This document shows positions 43,476-52,823 of a stretch of 64,000 nt of DNA, in pieces. The translations under genes were made by a program, and so were the position numbers. Below the pieces are notes generated by a model. That model worked only from the letters and a program-made list of their open reading frames with translations. It was not told the DNA's origin and ran no database searches. Each line of letters starts with the position of its first letter. Positions within the stretch are counted from its first letter, which is position 1. Origin of the DNA: Tardiphaga sp. (lineage in GTDB: Bacteria > Pseudomonadota > Alphaproteobacteria > Rhizobiales > Xanthobacteraceae); NCBI GenBank assembly GCA_030147505.1, contig JASBVG010000044.1:171959-235958 (forward strand), given 5' to 3'.

Positions 43476-44391
43476 GCGCCTCAACCGGCTCACCATCCGG
43501 TTTCCGGCGGGACATCGTCCCGATCACAATCCCGCCGAGGATCATGGCCATCGCGGCGATCAGCGACAGCTCGATCGGCTCGCCCAGCGCCAGCGCGGAA
43601 ATCGCGACACCCATCACCGGCGTTGCCAGCAGGCCGAGGGATGTGATGGTCGCCGGCAGGCTGCGGTTGATGATCACCATCGCCCAGTGCGCCAGCGCCG
43701 TGCCGAAGATCCCTCCAAACAGCAGCGCACCAACGATCTCGCGCGTCCAGGCGATATCAGGGATGCCTTCGCGCACGAGCGCCAGCATTGTCAGCAGCAC
43801 GCTCGCGAGCAGCGTCTGCCAGAATACAAGTTGAAACGGCTCGGAGACCCAGCGGTGGCCACGCACATAGACGATGTTCGCCGCCCAGCACAAAGCCGCG
43901 AACAGCAACAAGCCGCTGCCGATCAGCGCATGGCCGTTGCTCCAGTCGAAGGCCGATGGGTTGAACATGACCGCGATGCCGGCAAGCCCTAGCATGATGC
44001 CCGCCAGACGCTCCCTCGGAACGGGCTCACGCAGCAGCAACCACGCGGCGGGCGCGACCCAGAGCGGCGTGGTGTAGCCGAGCACGATGGAGCGCCCGAC
44101 CGGCACGAATTGCAGGCCGAACGCAACCAGCACAGAGAACGCGCCCATGTGCAGCAGCGCTACACTGACGATCACAGGCATGTCGCCGCGCCGCGGCACG
44201 ATGAATTGCCGGCGCGCCAGTGTGATGGCCGCCAGAGCGAGCGCCGCAATGATCGCGCGGAGTGCCACCGACCACAGCGGCGGAACGTGCTGCACCAGAA
44301 ATTTCGTCAAAGTCCAGTTCAGCCCCCACATGGTCACGACGACGGCGAACAGCAGCAATGCCACACGGCGTGACAGGAAGTGATCGGGCAT
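43435..44391 (-). CDS. EamA/DMT family transporter
   Basis: A 318-residue inner-membrane protein with ten predicted segments. Repeat 1 begins LFAVVVTMWGLNWTLTKFLV and repeat 2 LLLFAALCWAANIVYVRGHR. It is divergent from a MocR regulator across 107 bases, a frequent pairing in which the regulator controls the exporter. It shares 41 bases with the end of the beta-lactamase gene. Substrate unknown. Confidence 0.9.
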   Translation of the reverse strand: MPDHFLSRRVALLLFAVVVTMWGLNWTLTKFLVQHVPPLWSVALRAIIAALALAAITLARRQFIVPRRGDMPVIVSVALLHMGAFSVLVAFGLQFVPVGRSIVLGYTTPLWVAPAAWLLLREPVPRERLAGIMLGLAGIAVMFNPSAFDWSNGHALIGSGLLLFAALCWAANIVYVRGHRWVSEPFQLVFWQTLLASVLLTMLALVREGIPDIAWTREIVGALLFGGIFGTALAHWAMVIINRSLPATITSLGLLATPVMGVAISALALGEPIELSLIAAMAMILGGIVIGTMSRRKPDGEPVEALIPAPARPSRQSP

Positions 44392-44498
44392 GTCTTCATC
44401 TTTGCTTCGATACGGATCGTACTCGACAGTCCGCCGACTCTAGATTTTACTGGCCCTAATCAAAGATCCATTTCCGTAAAAATGACTAAGCCAGTTTG
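44392..44498. promoter_or_regulatory. MocR-EamA divergent promoter region
   Basis: These 107 bases separate the two divergent genes. The half next to the regulator is AT-richer (TTTCCGTAAAAATGAC). MocR regulators usually bind direct repeats in such regions; no clear repeat pair was identified by eye. Confidence 0.45.
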
Positions 44499-46028
44499 AT
44501 GGACGACATTCTCACAGGACTGATCGATATCGAGTACGGATCGGCCAGCAGCGAGACGCTGACGCGACAGCTCTACAATCAGCTCCGTGCATCGATCCTG
44601 AATGGCGCATTGCCGCCTGGCCATCGCATTCCATCGAGCCGCGAATGCGCACGGCAGCTCGGTATCGCACGCAACACCGTCTCCGCGGTCATCGATCAAC
44701 TGGCGATGGAAGGTTATCTCGACGTGGCGCAGGGACGGCGCCCGACAGTGGCCGCTGCCGAGGACAAACTCTTGCTGGCGGGGCGAAGCATCGCGCGCAA
44801 GAAGCCCAGACCGTTGCCGGTGTCGCACTGGGCCGAGTGCGTGCGGAAGTCGGACTGGCCGTTCCTCAATAGTGGTCCGCCACGGCCGCTGGCTACGGTG
44901 CTGGCCGATGGACGGCTGTTTCCCCATGACATCTGGGCGCGCTGCCTGCGCCGTGCGGCACGACGTGCACCGACCAGCGATCCCGCAATCAATCGCGCAT
45001 CGCTGCGTGCCGCCCTGCTCCGCCATCTCATTGAACATCGCGGCGTCCGGGCCGAAGAGCGGCAGATCATCCTCATGCCGTCGGCACAGGCCGCGCTCGA
45101 ACTGATCGCCCGCGTGCTGCTCGATGCCGGCGATCTCGCCTGGGTGGAAAGCCCCGGCTATGGCGGCGCACGCGCCGCGCTCGATGCGGCCGGCGCCGCC
45201 GTGCGCGGCATTCCGCTGGACCGCAACGGCATCGCCTTCAGCGGTCGCCATGACCGCCCGCGTCTGATCTTCGTGACGCCGTCGCATCAACATCCGACCG
45301 GACGGCTGATGCCGGTCAGCCGGCGGCAACAACTGCTCGGTTTCGCGAACGAGGTCGGCGCCGCAATTGTGGAAGACGACTATGACAGCGAATTCCACTA
45401 TGACGGTCGCCCCGTCGCTGCGCTGCAGGGTCTCGATGAGAGCGGCCGCGTGTTCTATGTCGGTACGTTCTCGAAATCGATGTTTTCGGAGGTCCGCAGC
45501 GGCTACGCCATCGTGCCGCCGGACCTCGCCGATCTGTTCGAAAAGGCGCAGCGTCACGGCAGCCACATCGTGCCGGCCGCGGTGCAGGACGCACTGGCCG
45601 AATTCATCGACGACGGCCACTTCGCCGCGCATATCCGCAAGATGACGCGCGTCTATCGCAGCCGGCGCGATCACCTGCTGCAGGCGCTGCACGCTCATGC
45701 CGGGGATCACTTGACGATTGAGCCTCCGGCCGGCGGGATGCAACTGCTGGCCCATCTCGCGCCGCATTGGGACGACCGCGATGTGGTTGCACGTCTGGCC
45801 CAGGCAGGCATAACCGCGCGCGCGTTGTCACAACACTTCACCGGACCGATCACCGGTGCAGGATTGTTCCTCGGCTTCGCCGCCTGGAACGAGACGGAGA
45901 TCGACAAGGCCGCTGCCGTTATTGGCGATGTGTTAGGTCGCATGCAGGCATCCCGGCGTCGGCGGCCTGCGGCACCAGCTTCAGGCAATCGCAGGCCGCG
46001 ACAATCGCCAGCAGGACCGAAAGCATGA
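44499..46028 (+). CDS. MocR-type (GntR/aminotransferase fusion) transcriptional regulator
   Basis: A 509-residue two-domain regulator. Residues 17-80 are a GntR winged helix (TLTRQLYNQLRASILNGALP, HRIPSSRECARQLGIARNTV). Residues about 115-480 form a fold-type I aminotransferase domain with the PLP-binding Lys326 in GTFSKSMFSEVRSG and EDDYDSEFHYDG. Members bind PLP and regulate vitamin B6, GABA, taurine or export genes. The divergent EamA gene is the probable target. A TTG at 44496 is also in frame. The C terminus is Arg/Pro-rich. Confidence 0.92.
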   Translation: MDDILTGLIDIEYGSASSETLTRQLYNQLRASILNGALPPGHRIPSSRECARQLGIARNTVSAVIDQLAMEGYLDVAQGRRPTVAAAEDKLLLAGRSIARKKPRPLPVSHWAECVRKSDWPFLNSGPPRPLATVLADGRLFPHDIWARCLRRAARRAPTSDPAINRASLRAALLRHLIEHRGVRAEERQIILMPSAQAALELIARVLLDAGDLAWVESPGYGGARAALDAAGAAVRGIPLDRNGIAFSGRHDRPRLIFVTPSHQHPTGRLMPVSRRQQLLGFANEVGAAIVEDDYDSEFHYDGRPVAALQGLDESGRVFYVGTFSKSMFSEVRSGYAIVPPDLADLFEKAQRHGSHIVPAAVQDALAEFIDDGHFAAHIRKMTRVYRSRRDHLLQALHAHAGDHLTIEPPAGGMQLLAHLAPHWDDRDVVARLAQAGITARALSQHFTGPITGAGLFLGFAAWNETEIDKAAAVIGDVLGRMQASRRRRPAAPASGNRRPRQSPAGPKA

Positions 46029-46127
46029 CTGGCCCGCAAAGCGTCCGGCTTGCTGCCTTGCCGGAGCAGGACTAGGCTCGTGGCAGCAGGCGTCTGAACA
46101 CTGCCAGCCAATCCGGGAGCACCCACA

Positions 46128-46910
46128 ATGTCACCAGCAGAAGCCGCCCACCTCAAAGCCGTGCCATCGAACATGACCGAGGGTGAATGGGCGCAACGTG
46201 TCAACCTCGCCGCGGCCTATCGCCTCGTTGCACTCTATGGCTGGGACGATCTCATCGACACCCATATCTCCGCGCGCGTACCCGGCCCCGAGCATCACTT
46301 CCTGATCAATCCCTATGGCCTGATCTTCGAGGAGATCACCGCATCGAGCCTCGTGAAAGTCGATCTCGATGGCAACCTGCTCAGCGAGACCGACTACCAC
46401 ATCAATCCGGCCGGCTTCACGATCCACTCCGCGATCCATGAAGTGCGCGAGGACGCCGGCTGCGTGATGCATCTGCATACGCCGGACGGAACTGCCGTTG
46501 CCTCCTGCATGGAAGGCCTGCTGCCGCTGAACCAGACTGCACAGCTCGTGATCCCGGACCTCGCCTATCACGACTACGAAGGCGTCGCCCTCGATCACGA
46601 CGAGCGTCCGCGCCTGCAGAAGGACCTCGGCAGCAAGAACGCCATGCTGCTGCGCAATCACGGAACGCTGACCGTCGGCCGCTCGGTCGCCTCGGCCTTC
46701 GAGCGCATGTATTATCTGGAACGCGCCTGCACCATGCAGGTCCGCACCCGCATCCTCGGCCCTACCGCCTATCCGGTCGATCAGACCGTGATCGACAAGA
46801 ATGCCGAGCTGGTGTCGAACCCGGATCGCGCGGAGCTGCGCTCCACCCAGCTCGTCTGGCCACCGATGCTGCGCAAGCTCGACCGCCGCGATCCGTCTTA
46901 CCGGACCTGA
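46128..46910 (+). CDS. Class II aldolase/adducin family protein
   Basis: A 260-residue soluble enzyme. The zinc-site histidines lie in MHLHTPDG (His115, His117) and NHGTL (His178). VNLAAAYRLVALYGWDDLID starts the domain and NPYGLIFEEITASSLVKVDL precedes the site. Many members cleave or epimerise phosphorylated sugars; long ones of this adducin-like subgroup have unknown substrates. The regulator gene lies 99 bases upstream. A terminator follows at 46953. Confidence 0.9.
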   Translation: MSPAEAAHLKAVPSNMTEGEWAQRVNLAAAYRLVALYGWDDLIDTHISARVPGPEHHFLINPYGLIFEEITASSLVKVDLDGNLLSETDYHINPAGFTIHSAIHEVREDAGCVMHLHTPDGTAVASCMEGLLPLNQTAQLVIPDLAYHDYEGVALDHDERPRLQKDLGSKNAMLLRNHGTLTVGRSVASAFERMYYLERACTMQVRTRILGPTAYPVDQTVIDKNAELVSNPDRAELRSTQLVWPPMLRKLDRRDPSYRT

Positions 46911-46952
46911 AATTCGTGCTATAAGGAGGTCACAAACCTCTACTCAGAATGC

Positions 46953-46985
46953 AAAACGCCGCCCAATTCCGGGCGGCGTTTTTTA
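46953..46985 (+). terminator. Rho-independent terminator
   Basis: AAAACGCCGCCC, loop AATTCC, GGGCGGCGTTTTTT: a stem of about 7 GC pairs extended by A-U pairs and a run of six T. It lies 43 bases after the aldolase stop. It is symmetric enough to serve the convergent peptidase gene as well. Confidence 0.9.
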
Positions 46986-46996
46986 CGTTGAGGCGC

Positions 46997-47027
46997 AGCC
47001 CGGATAGGGTGAAGCGCGATCCGGGCT
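46997..47027. repeat. Short palindromic element (AGCCCGGAT...ATCCGGGCT)
   Basis: AGCCCGGAT and ATCCGGGCT form a perfect 9-base stem with a 13-base loop. It lies in the 130-base gap between convergent genes, next to the terminator. Similar motifs recur as dispersed repeats in related genomes, but this window has no second clear copy. Confidence 0.55.
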
Positions 47028-47040
47028 ACTAATCGCATGT

Positions 47041-48447
47041 CTACTTCTTCACCTCCGCCAGCGCGGCGATGATGCGAACCCAGGAACGAATGCCCTTCTG
47101 GAAGCTTCTGAGATCGTATTTCTCGTTCGGCGAATGAATGTTGTCGTCATCGAGGCCAAAGCCGATCAGCAAGGAATCCAGGCCGAGCGTGCGCTTGAAA
47201 TCGGCAACGATCGGAATCGAGGCGCCCGAGCCGATTAGAACCGCTTCCTTGCCCCACTCCTCCGTCAGCGCCTGCTTGGCAGCAGCCAGCGGCTTCATGT
47301 TCCAGTCGAGCGCGATGGCCGGCGCGTTCGAGTGATCGAGGAATTCGGCCGTGCAGTCGCCGGGCAGCTGATCGGTTACGAATTTCCGGAACGCGTCGCG
47401 AACCTTGCCGGGATCCTGACCCTCGACGATGCGGAACGAGACCTTTGCCGAGGCATGCGAGGCAATGACGGTTTTAGAACCTTCGCCGGTATAGCCGCCG
47501 ACAATGCCATTGATGTCGCAGGTCGGGCGCGAGGTGATCTGCTCGATCAGTTCGCGGTCCTTCTCGCCGGCCGGGATCGAGAGGCCGATCGGATTCAGGA
47601 AGGTCTCGGGCGTGAGGCCGAGCCCCTTCCACTGCTTGAGGATATTCGGCGGCAGATCCTTCACGCCGTCGTAGAAGCCGGGAATGGTGATACGGCCATT
47701 GTCGTCATGCAGCTTGCCGAGGATATTGGTGAGCACGCGGATCGGATTGCGCGCGCCACCGCCATAGATACCGGAATGCAGGTCACGGCTGGCGGCGGTG
47801 ATCTTCACCTCTTCATAGACGAGACCGCGCAGTGCCGTGGTGATGGCCGGCGTCGACGGATCCCACATGCCGGTATCGCAGACGACCGCGAAATCCGCCG
47901 CGAGCTCTTTTTTGTTGGCTTCGAGGAATGGTACGAAATTCTTCGAGCCAACCTCCTCCTCGCCTTCTATGCAGATGGTCATATCGATCGGCAGTGCGCC
48001 CGTTACCTTCACCCAGGCGCGGCAAGCCTCAACGAAAGTGGAGAGCTGGCCTTTGTCGTCCTGTGCGCCACGCGCGACGATGATGTCGCGCCCGTCGGCA
48101 TGCTTCGTCACCACCGGCTCGAAGGGTGGGCGATGCCAGAGCTCGAGCGGATCGACGGGCTGCACGTCGTAGTGACCGTAGAACAACACATGCGGGCGAC
48201 TACCGGTATTGCCTTTGGCCGTCGCGACGACGGCCGGGTGGCCCGCAGTGGCCCGCACCTCGACCCTGAAACCGAGCGCCTCGATCTCGCCTGCGAGATG
48301 CTCTGCAGCCATTTTGCAGTCGGCCGCAAAGGCGGGATCGGCGGAGATCGATTTGATCCGCAGCAACGCGAACAGGCGTTCCAATGCTTGATCGAAATCG
48401 CCATCGACGTGCGCGAGGACTGCGTTAAGCTGCGGGGACACTGACAT
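47041..48447 (-). CDS. M20 family metallo-dipeptidase
   Basis: A 468-residue zinc peptidase. Metal ligands appear in FYGHYDVQPVD (His92, Asp94), GAQDDKG (Asp130) and EGEEEVGS (about 161-168). The lid domain includes ASRDLHSGIYGGGARNP. It matches cytosolic dipeptidases of the M20A/CNDP-like group that hydrolyse dipeptides or related amides. No signal peptide. The GT87 gene ends 10 bases upstream on the same strand. Confidence 0.93.
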   Translation of the reverse strand: MSVSPQLNAVLAHVDGDFDQALERLFALLRIKSISADPAFAADCKMAAEHLAGEIEALGFRVEVRATAGHPAVVATAKGNTGSRPHVLFYGHYDVQPVDPLELWHRPPFEPVVTKHADGRDIIVARGAQDDKGQLSTFVEACRAWVKVTGALPIDMTICIEGEEEVGSKNFVPFLEANKKELAADFAVVCDTGMWDPSTPAITTALRGLVYEEVKITAASRDLHSGIYGGGARNPIRVLTNILGKLHDDNGRITIPGFYDGVKDLPPNILKQWKGLGLTPETFLNPIGLSIPAGEKDRELIEQITSRPTCDINGIVGGYTGEGSKTVIASHASAKVSFRIVEGQDPGKVRDAFRKFVTDQLPGDCTAEFLDHSNAPAIALDWNMKPLAAAKQALTEEWGKEAVLIGSGASIPIVADFKRTLGLDSLLIGFGLDDDNIHSPNEKYDLRSFQKGIRSWVRIIAALAEVKK

Positions 48448-48457
48448 GGCGATTTCC

Positions 48458-49774
48458 TTAGGACTGGATGTTCGGAATCTGCACCGAATCTAGCAGCACC
48501 GGCGGGTGGTGCATATGCCAGATCAGCCCGCATCCGAGCAGGACGGTCGCCCAGAAATTGTTACCCCATGCCTGCAGCGCGACGGGAAAGATCGGGAGTG
48601 ACAACAGCATCAAGGCGAAAGCCACGCCGATCAACGCTGACGTGCCGATCCGCACGCGCCGCCTAGCGTCATCGGCAGCCCGATGCATCAGCACCGTCAG
48701 CGGCAAGAACAGCCAGATAAAATAATATTGCCGCGCCAGCGGCGACGCCACCGTCATCAAGCAGAAAAGAATACCAAGCTCTTCGGCGTGAGCACGCAGC
48801 GTGAGGGTTGATGAGGACTGCAGCGAAGCGACGAAACCGAGTCCGACCAGGCCACACACCACGAAAAGAATGATGTTCGCCGTTCCGTAATCGACATTGA
48901 TCAAGTTCATATAAGCAGGCGGACGCTGCGGATCGTCCTGCATGTAATTCACCGGCCTCACCAAACGGTGCGTGACTGCAATGATCGACTGGTTGATCCA
49001 TGACCAGTTCTGCGCGTCGCGTTGACCGAAACCTTTTTCGGAATTCGATCCAACCATCGCGGTCGCCCATGTCTGCATCTCCGCCGCATTGCGCTCGAAT
49101 CCGCGGAACGGTGCCGGTACCACATAGAGAAACAACAGCGTGAAGGTGATCATGGCTACCGATGCAGCCCACTGCCGTCGCCACAACAGATAAGGCAGCA
49201 CAGCCACAGGAAACACCTTGATCGCTGTAGCAAGCGCAAACAGACCACCAGCAATCCATGGTCGCCGCTGCTGCACTGCCCAGAAGCCGAACAGCATGAT
49301 GCAGAGGAGCAGCAGATTGGGTTGCCCGAGATCGTACATGTCGAAAATGAATGTGATCAGGGCAAAGCTTGGCAATGCCGCAAGCCAGTCCGGTGTCGGC
49401 CTGTCTGGACTGGCCATCCCGTTGCAGAGCTGGCTGGTTAGCGACCAGGCGACCGAGTTGACAACGCAGATGCCAAGATAAAATGGAATCTTGCCGAACC
49501 AACTCGGTATCGCCAACAGCACGGCGGCAAAAGGTGGATAAATAAATCTCAGTCCGCCATCGATGCCGATGGCATCATAGAGCGGCGCACCTTGCAGAAT
49601 CTGCTGGCCGGCCCAGTGCCATAGAATGTAGTCCTTGGTCTTGCCGTGACCGAATATTTCAGGGAGCAGCACGTCAGCCGAAAGCAGCACGCATGCGATC
49701 AGGAACAATATGTCCAAGCGGCGCCGCAGCGACGGCCACCTGAACATCGGCATCTCGCCGCCAACTTTGATCAC
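48458..49774 (-). CDS. GT87-family membrane glycosyltransferase (DUF2029)
   Basis: A 438-residue protein with about ten membrane segments. LRRRLDILFLIACVLLSADV starts TM1. The loop PLYDAIGIDGGLRFIYPPFA and GLFALATAIKVFPVAVLPYL are typical of the GT87/PimE-like family, which uses polyprenyl-phosphate mannose. It would act on the periplasmic face. Start is a GTG at 49774 with GGAAG upstream; an ATG at 49753 is possible. Acceptor unknown. Confidence 0.87.
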   Translation of the reverse strand: MIKVGGEMPMFRWPSLRRRLDILFLIACVLLSADVLLPEIFGHGKTKDYILWHWAGQQILQGAPLYDAIGIDGGLRFIYPPFAAVLLAIPSWFGKIPFYLGICVVNSVAWSLTSQLCNGMASPDRPTPDWLAALPSFALITFIFDMYDLGQPNLLLLCIMLFGFWAVQQRRPWIAGGLFALATAIKVFPVAVLPYLLWRRQWAASVAMITFTLLFLYVVPAPFRGFERNAAEMQTWATAMVGSNSEKGFGQRDAQNWSWINQSIIAVTHRLVRPVNYMQDDPQRPPAYMNLINVDYGTANIILFVVCGLVGLGFVASLQSSSTLTLRAHAEELGILFCLMTVASPLARQYYFIWLFLPLTVLMHRAADDARRRVRIGTSALIGVAFALMLLSLPIFPVALQAWGNNFWATVLLGCGLIWHMHHPPVLLDSVQIPNIQS

Positions 49775-49905
49775 GCTCGGCTTCCGCTAAGGCTGGGCCC
49801 CCGCCCAACTGTTAGCGGTATCATATACCTTGACCAATGCAAATTCTGGCTATGCGTTGAAATGTATAGTCACGACTTCGAGAGAATGTCGGAAGCTGGA
49901 CATTT

Positions 49906-51522
49906 CTAGCGCTTCATGATTCCGCCCAGCGCGCCGCGCACGATCTCGCGGCCGATGGAGCTGCCGAGCGAACCACCGACCTGCTTACCCACATTGGCAA
50001 CGATGCCGCCGACGACTTTGTTGGTAACGGAGCGCGTGACGCTGCGTGCAATCAGTTGTCCGGTGGTGAGCCCGCCGCGCGACGTGTTGGTGCCGAAGAT
50101 GCTGCCGACGATGCCGCCGAGCGTGCCAAGGAAACCGCCACCCGCCGGCCCTGCCTCGGCCGGCGTCGCAGCACTGCCCGCGACACGTTGCTGCAGCATC
50201 TCGTAGGCGGAATCAGAATCCACCGCTGTGTCGTATTTGCCCTTCACCGGGCTGGCATTGATGATCACCTTGCGCTCTTCCGGTGTAATGGGCCCGATGC
50301 GCGCCGCCGGCGGGCGAATCATCACACGCTGGACGATCGCCGGCGTGCCATTGCCTTCGAGGAACGACACCAGCGCCTCACCCTTGCCCAGTTCGGTGAT
50401 CGCTGTCGCGGTATCGAGCTTCGGATTGGCGCGGAAGGTTTCCGCAGCCGCCGCGACCGCCTTCTGATCGCGCGGTGTGAACGCGCGCAAGGCATGCTGT
50501 ACACGGTTGCCGAGCTGCGCGAGTACGCGATCGGGCACATCGATCGGGTTCTGGGTGACAAAATAAACGCCGACGCCCTTCGAACGAATGAGACGGACCA
50601 CCTGTTCGATCTTGTCCATCAGCGCTTTTGGAGCATCGTTGAACAGCAGATGCGCTTCGTCAAAGAAGAACACCAGCTTGGGCTTCGGCAGATCGCCGAC
50701 TTCCGGCAACTCCTCGAACAACTCCGATAGCAGCCACAACAGGAAGGTTGCGTAGAGACGCGGACTGGCCATCAGCTTGTCGGCGACAAGGATGTTGACC
50801 ATGCCGCGGCCGTCGCGGTCGGTCCTGAGGAAATCCTTCAGTTCCAGCGCGGGCTCGCCGAAGAATTTATCGCCACCCTGGTTCTCCAGCACGAGCAGTT
50901 GCCGCTGGATGGTGCCGACGGTCGCCTTGGAGACATTTCCGAAGCTGGAAGCGGAGGCGCGAATCTCGGCGAGCGGATCGAACTCGTCCTTCTTGACGGC
51001 CTTCGGCACGATCGCATCGAGCAGCGAACGCAGATCCTTCATATCGAGCAGCGTCAGCCCGTTCTCGTCGGCGACGCGGAAGGCCACATTGAGCACGCCT
51101 TCCTGCACATCGTTGAGATCGAGCAGCCGCGCCAAAAGCAGTGGCCCCATCTCCGAAACCGTAGCGCGTACCGGATGGCCCTGCTCGCCAAACACGTCCC
51201 AGAAGATCGTGGAGAACTGGTCGGGCTGAAAAACCAGCCCCATCTCCTTTGCGCGCTGCAAGATGAAGTCCTTGCTCTCGCCCACTTCCGCAATGCCGGA
51301 GAGATCGCCTTTGATATCTGCCGCAAAAACCGGAACACCTGCGCGGGCAAAGCCTTCCGCCATCACCTGAAGCGATACTGTCTTACCGGTTCCCGTCGCA
51401 CCGGTGACAAGGCCATGGCGATTTCCCAGCGCCAATGTCAGCCAGGCCTCATGGTCACCCTTGCCGATGAAAATCTGCTTGTCCGTATCGCCGGATATCG
51501 AAGTTCCAGTGCTCGGTGCCAT
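49906..51522 (-). CDS. HerA-like helicase/ATPase (DUF853, YjgR family)
   Basis: A 538-residue ATPase of the FtsK-HerA superfamily. Walker A is GATGTGKT (residues 41-48) and Walker B is [32 protein letters not shown] is the conserved sensor/arginine region. The C terminus is a Gly-rich segment ([17 protein letters not shown]) without a membrane anchor signal. YjgR-type proteins lack the NurA partner of DNA-repair HerA, and their role is unknown. It stands alone here. Confidence 0.92.
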   Translation of the reverse strand: MAPSTGTSISGDTDKQIFIGKGDHEAWLTLALGNRHGLVTGATGTGKTVSLQVMAEGFARAGVPVFAADIKGDLSGIAEVGESKDFILQRAKEMGLVFQPDQFSTIFWDVFGEQGHPVRATVSEMGPLLLARLLDLNDVQEGVLNVAFRVADENGLTLLDMKDLRSLLDAIVPKAVKKDEFDPLAEIRASASSFGNVSKATVGTIQRQLLVLENQGGDKFFGEPALELKDFLRTDRDGRGMVNILVADKLMASPRLYATFLLWLLSELFEELPEVGDLPKPKLVFFFDEAHLLFNDAPKALMDKIEQVVRLIRSKGVGVYFVTQNPIDVPDRVLAQLGNRVQHALRAFTPRDQKAVAAAAETFRANPKLDTATAITELGKGEALVSFLEGNGTPAIVQRVMIRPPAARIGPITPEERKVIINASPVKGKYDTAVDSDSAYEMLQQRVAGSAATPAEAGPAGGGFLGTLGGIVGSIFGTNTSRGGLTTGQLIARSVTRSVTNKVVGGIVANVGKQVGGSLGSSIGREIVRGALGGIMKR

Positions 51523-51882
51523 CTGATCGCCTCTTGGATCGCTTATCGCACGTCAAAAAGATTCAAAGAATACTCGCGACGCTTCATGATCTTACCGCAT
51601 GTTGCGGAGCGAAGGCCAGCGACGCGCATTACGACATCCTGTCGCCAGGCATCGCATGCATGCACCGAAAGGCACTCGGATTTTTTCAAACCGGCACTTT
51701 CCCGCGAGCGCTCACAATTGACCAAAATTTCACACTTGCGATTGCATTGCTGCAACACCCGGGGCGCGATCACGTTGAATCTCTCGCCGGAACAGCGCGT
51801 GTGCTTGAAATTCGAATCACACCGGCTCAAGATGATTTTTCAAACGAAGGGCACCGGTCCAACCGGTGTGAGGCGGGGCATC
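51523..51882. promoter_or_regulatory. Divergent intergenic region
   Basis: These 360 bases between the HerA-like gene (minus) and the next plus-strand gene hold no convincing coding sequence. The composition is less GC-rich than the neighbours, especially 51680-51760 (GATTTTTTCAAACC, CACAATTGACCAAAATTT). It probably contains both promoters; no operator was recognised. Confidence 0.4.
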
Positions 51883-52242
51883 ATGGATGAATTGATCAAA
51901 GCGCTGACCGCCAAGGTCGGTATCGATGAAGCAGTGGCCGAAAAAGCCGTCGGCAGCATTCTCGAATTCCTCAAGCGGGAAGCCCCTTCCGAACCTTTCA
52001 ATGCGCTGGTCGCACAGATTCCCGGAGCGGAGGCTGCGATCGCAGCCAATGAAGGCGGGGGCTTCAGCATGTTGGGGGGCGGCCTGATGGCGCTCGGCAG
52101 CAAGCTGATGGGCATGGGTCTCGGCATGGGCGAGATCCAGAGCGTTGCGCGGGAACTGTTCAAATTTGGACGTGAGAAGATCGGCTCCGATGCTATGGAC
52201 CAGATCATTGCAGGCACACCCGGCCTCAGTCAGTTCGCCTGA
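51883..52242 (+). CDS. Hypothetical protein, Gly/Met-rich helical
   Basis: A 119-residue protein starting MDELIKALTAKVGIDEAVAE, followed by KAVGSILEFLKREAPSEPFN, a Gly-rich middle (GGGFSMLGGGLMALGSKLMG) and FGREKIGSDAMDQIIAGTPG. The start is set by GAGGCGGGG about 6 bases before the ATG. The open frame runs far upstream without support. The N-terminal helices resemble DUF2267/DUF2780-like proteins, but I am not sure of a family. It precedes the DUF4332 and fol genes. Confidence 0.75.
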   Translation: MDELIKALTAKVGIDEAVAEKAVGSILEFLKREAPSEPFNALVAQIPGAEAAIAANEGGGFSMLGGGLMALGSKLMGMGLGMGEIQSVARELFKFGREKIGSDAMDQIIAGTPGLSQFA

Positions 52243-52305
52243 CGACGCCGCTAGCGCAATCATCTCCCGCAGCGCCAAGCACCTTTCTTCGAACGTTCGA
52301 GTATC

Positions 52306-52713
52306 ATGGCTTATTCTATTTCCGAGATTGACGGTCTGACGGCTTTCGCCGCGACCCGGCTGAAAAAAGCAGGCATCCGTACCATGGAGAGCCTGCTGGA
52401 TGCCGCCCATTCCGCCAAATGCCGGAAAGAGCTCGCCGCCAGGACAGGCTTCACCGAGCAGCAATTGCTGGAATGGGCCAATCTCGCCGACTATCTCCGC
52501 ATTCCTGGCATGGGCAAAGCCAAGGCCGAACTGTTGCGCGCCTCCGGCGTTTCCACCGTGCGCGAACTCAAGCACCGCAATCCCGCCCGCCTCGCTTTGG
52601 CGATGCGCGAAGCCAATGAGAAGCGCAAGCTGGTGCGTGTGCTGCCATCGGAAAAATCCGTCGGCGAATTGATCGAAAAGGCGCGACAGCTGCCGCTGAA
52701 GATTTCGTATTGA
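52306..52713 (+). CDS. DUF4332 domain protein (helix-hairpin-helix)
   Basis: A 135-residue protein. YSISEIDGLTAFAATRLKKA and LADYLRIPGMGKAKAELLRA are two helix-hairpin-helix motifs typical of DUF4332, which resemble nucleic-acid-binding HhH pairs. The C terminus is basic (REANEKRKLVRVLPSEK). It lies upstream of folP, separated by a perfect hairpin. Function unknown. Confidence 0.88.
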   Translation: MAYSISEIDGLTAFAATRLKKAGIRTMESLLDAAHSAKCRKELAARTGFTEQQLLEWANLADYLRIPGMGKAKAELLRASGVSTVRELKHRNPARLALAMREANEKRKLVRVLPSEKSVGELIEKARQLPLKISY

Positions 52714-52719
52714 GATCTG

Positions 52720-52777
52720 TAGCCCGCATGGAGCCAGCAGGTCGCGCAAAGCGCGCCCGTTGGCTCCATGCGGGCTA
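52720..52777. repeat. Perfect 17-base-pair hairpin between DUF4332 and folP genes
   Basis: TAGCCCGCATGGAGCCA (52720-52736) pairs exactly with TGGCTCCATGCGGGCTA (52761-52777) around a 24-base loop that itself contains GCGCGCAAAGCGCGC-like pairing. It starts 7 bases after the DUF4332 stop and ends 47 bases before folP. It could be a dispersed palindromic repeat or end the upstream transcript. Confidence 0.75.
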
Positions 52778-52823
52778 TACTCTCACCCTTGACTCCCTTC
52801 CCGCTCGCGCGCAAAGCGACCGC

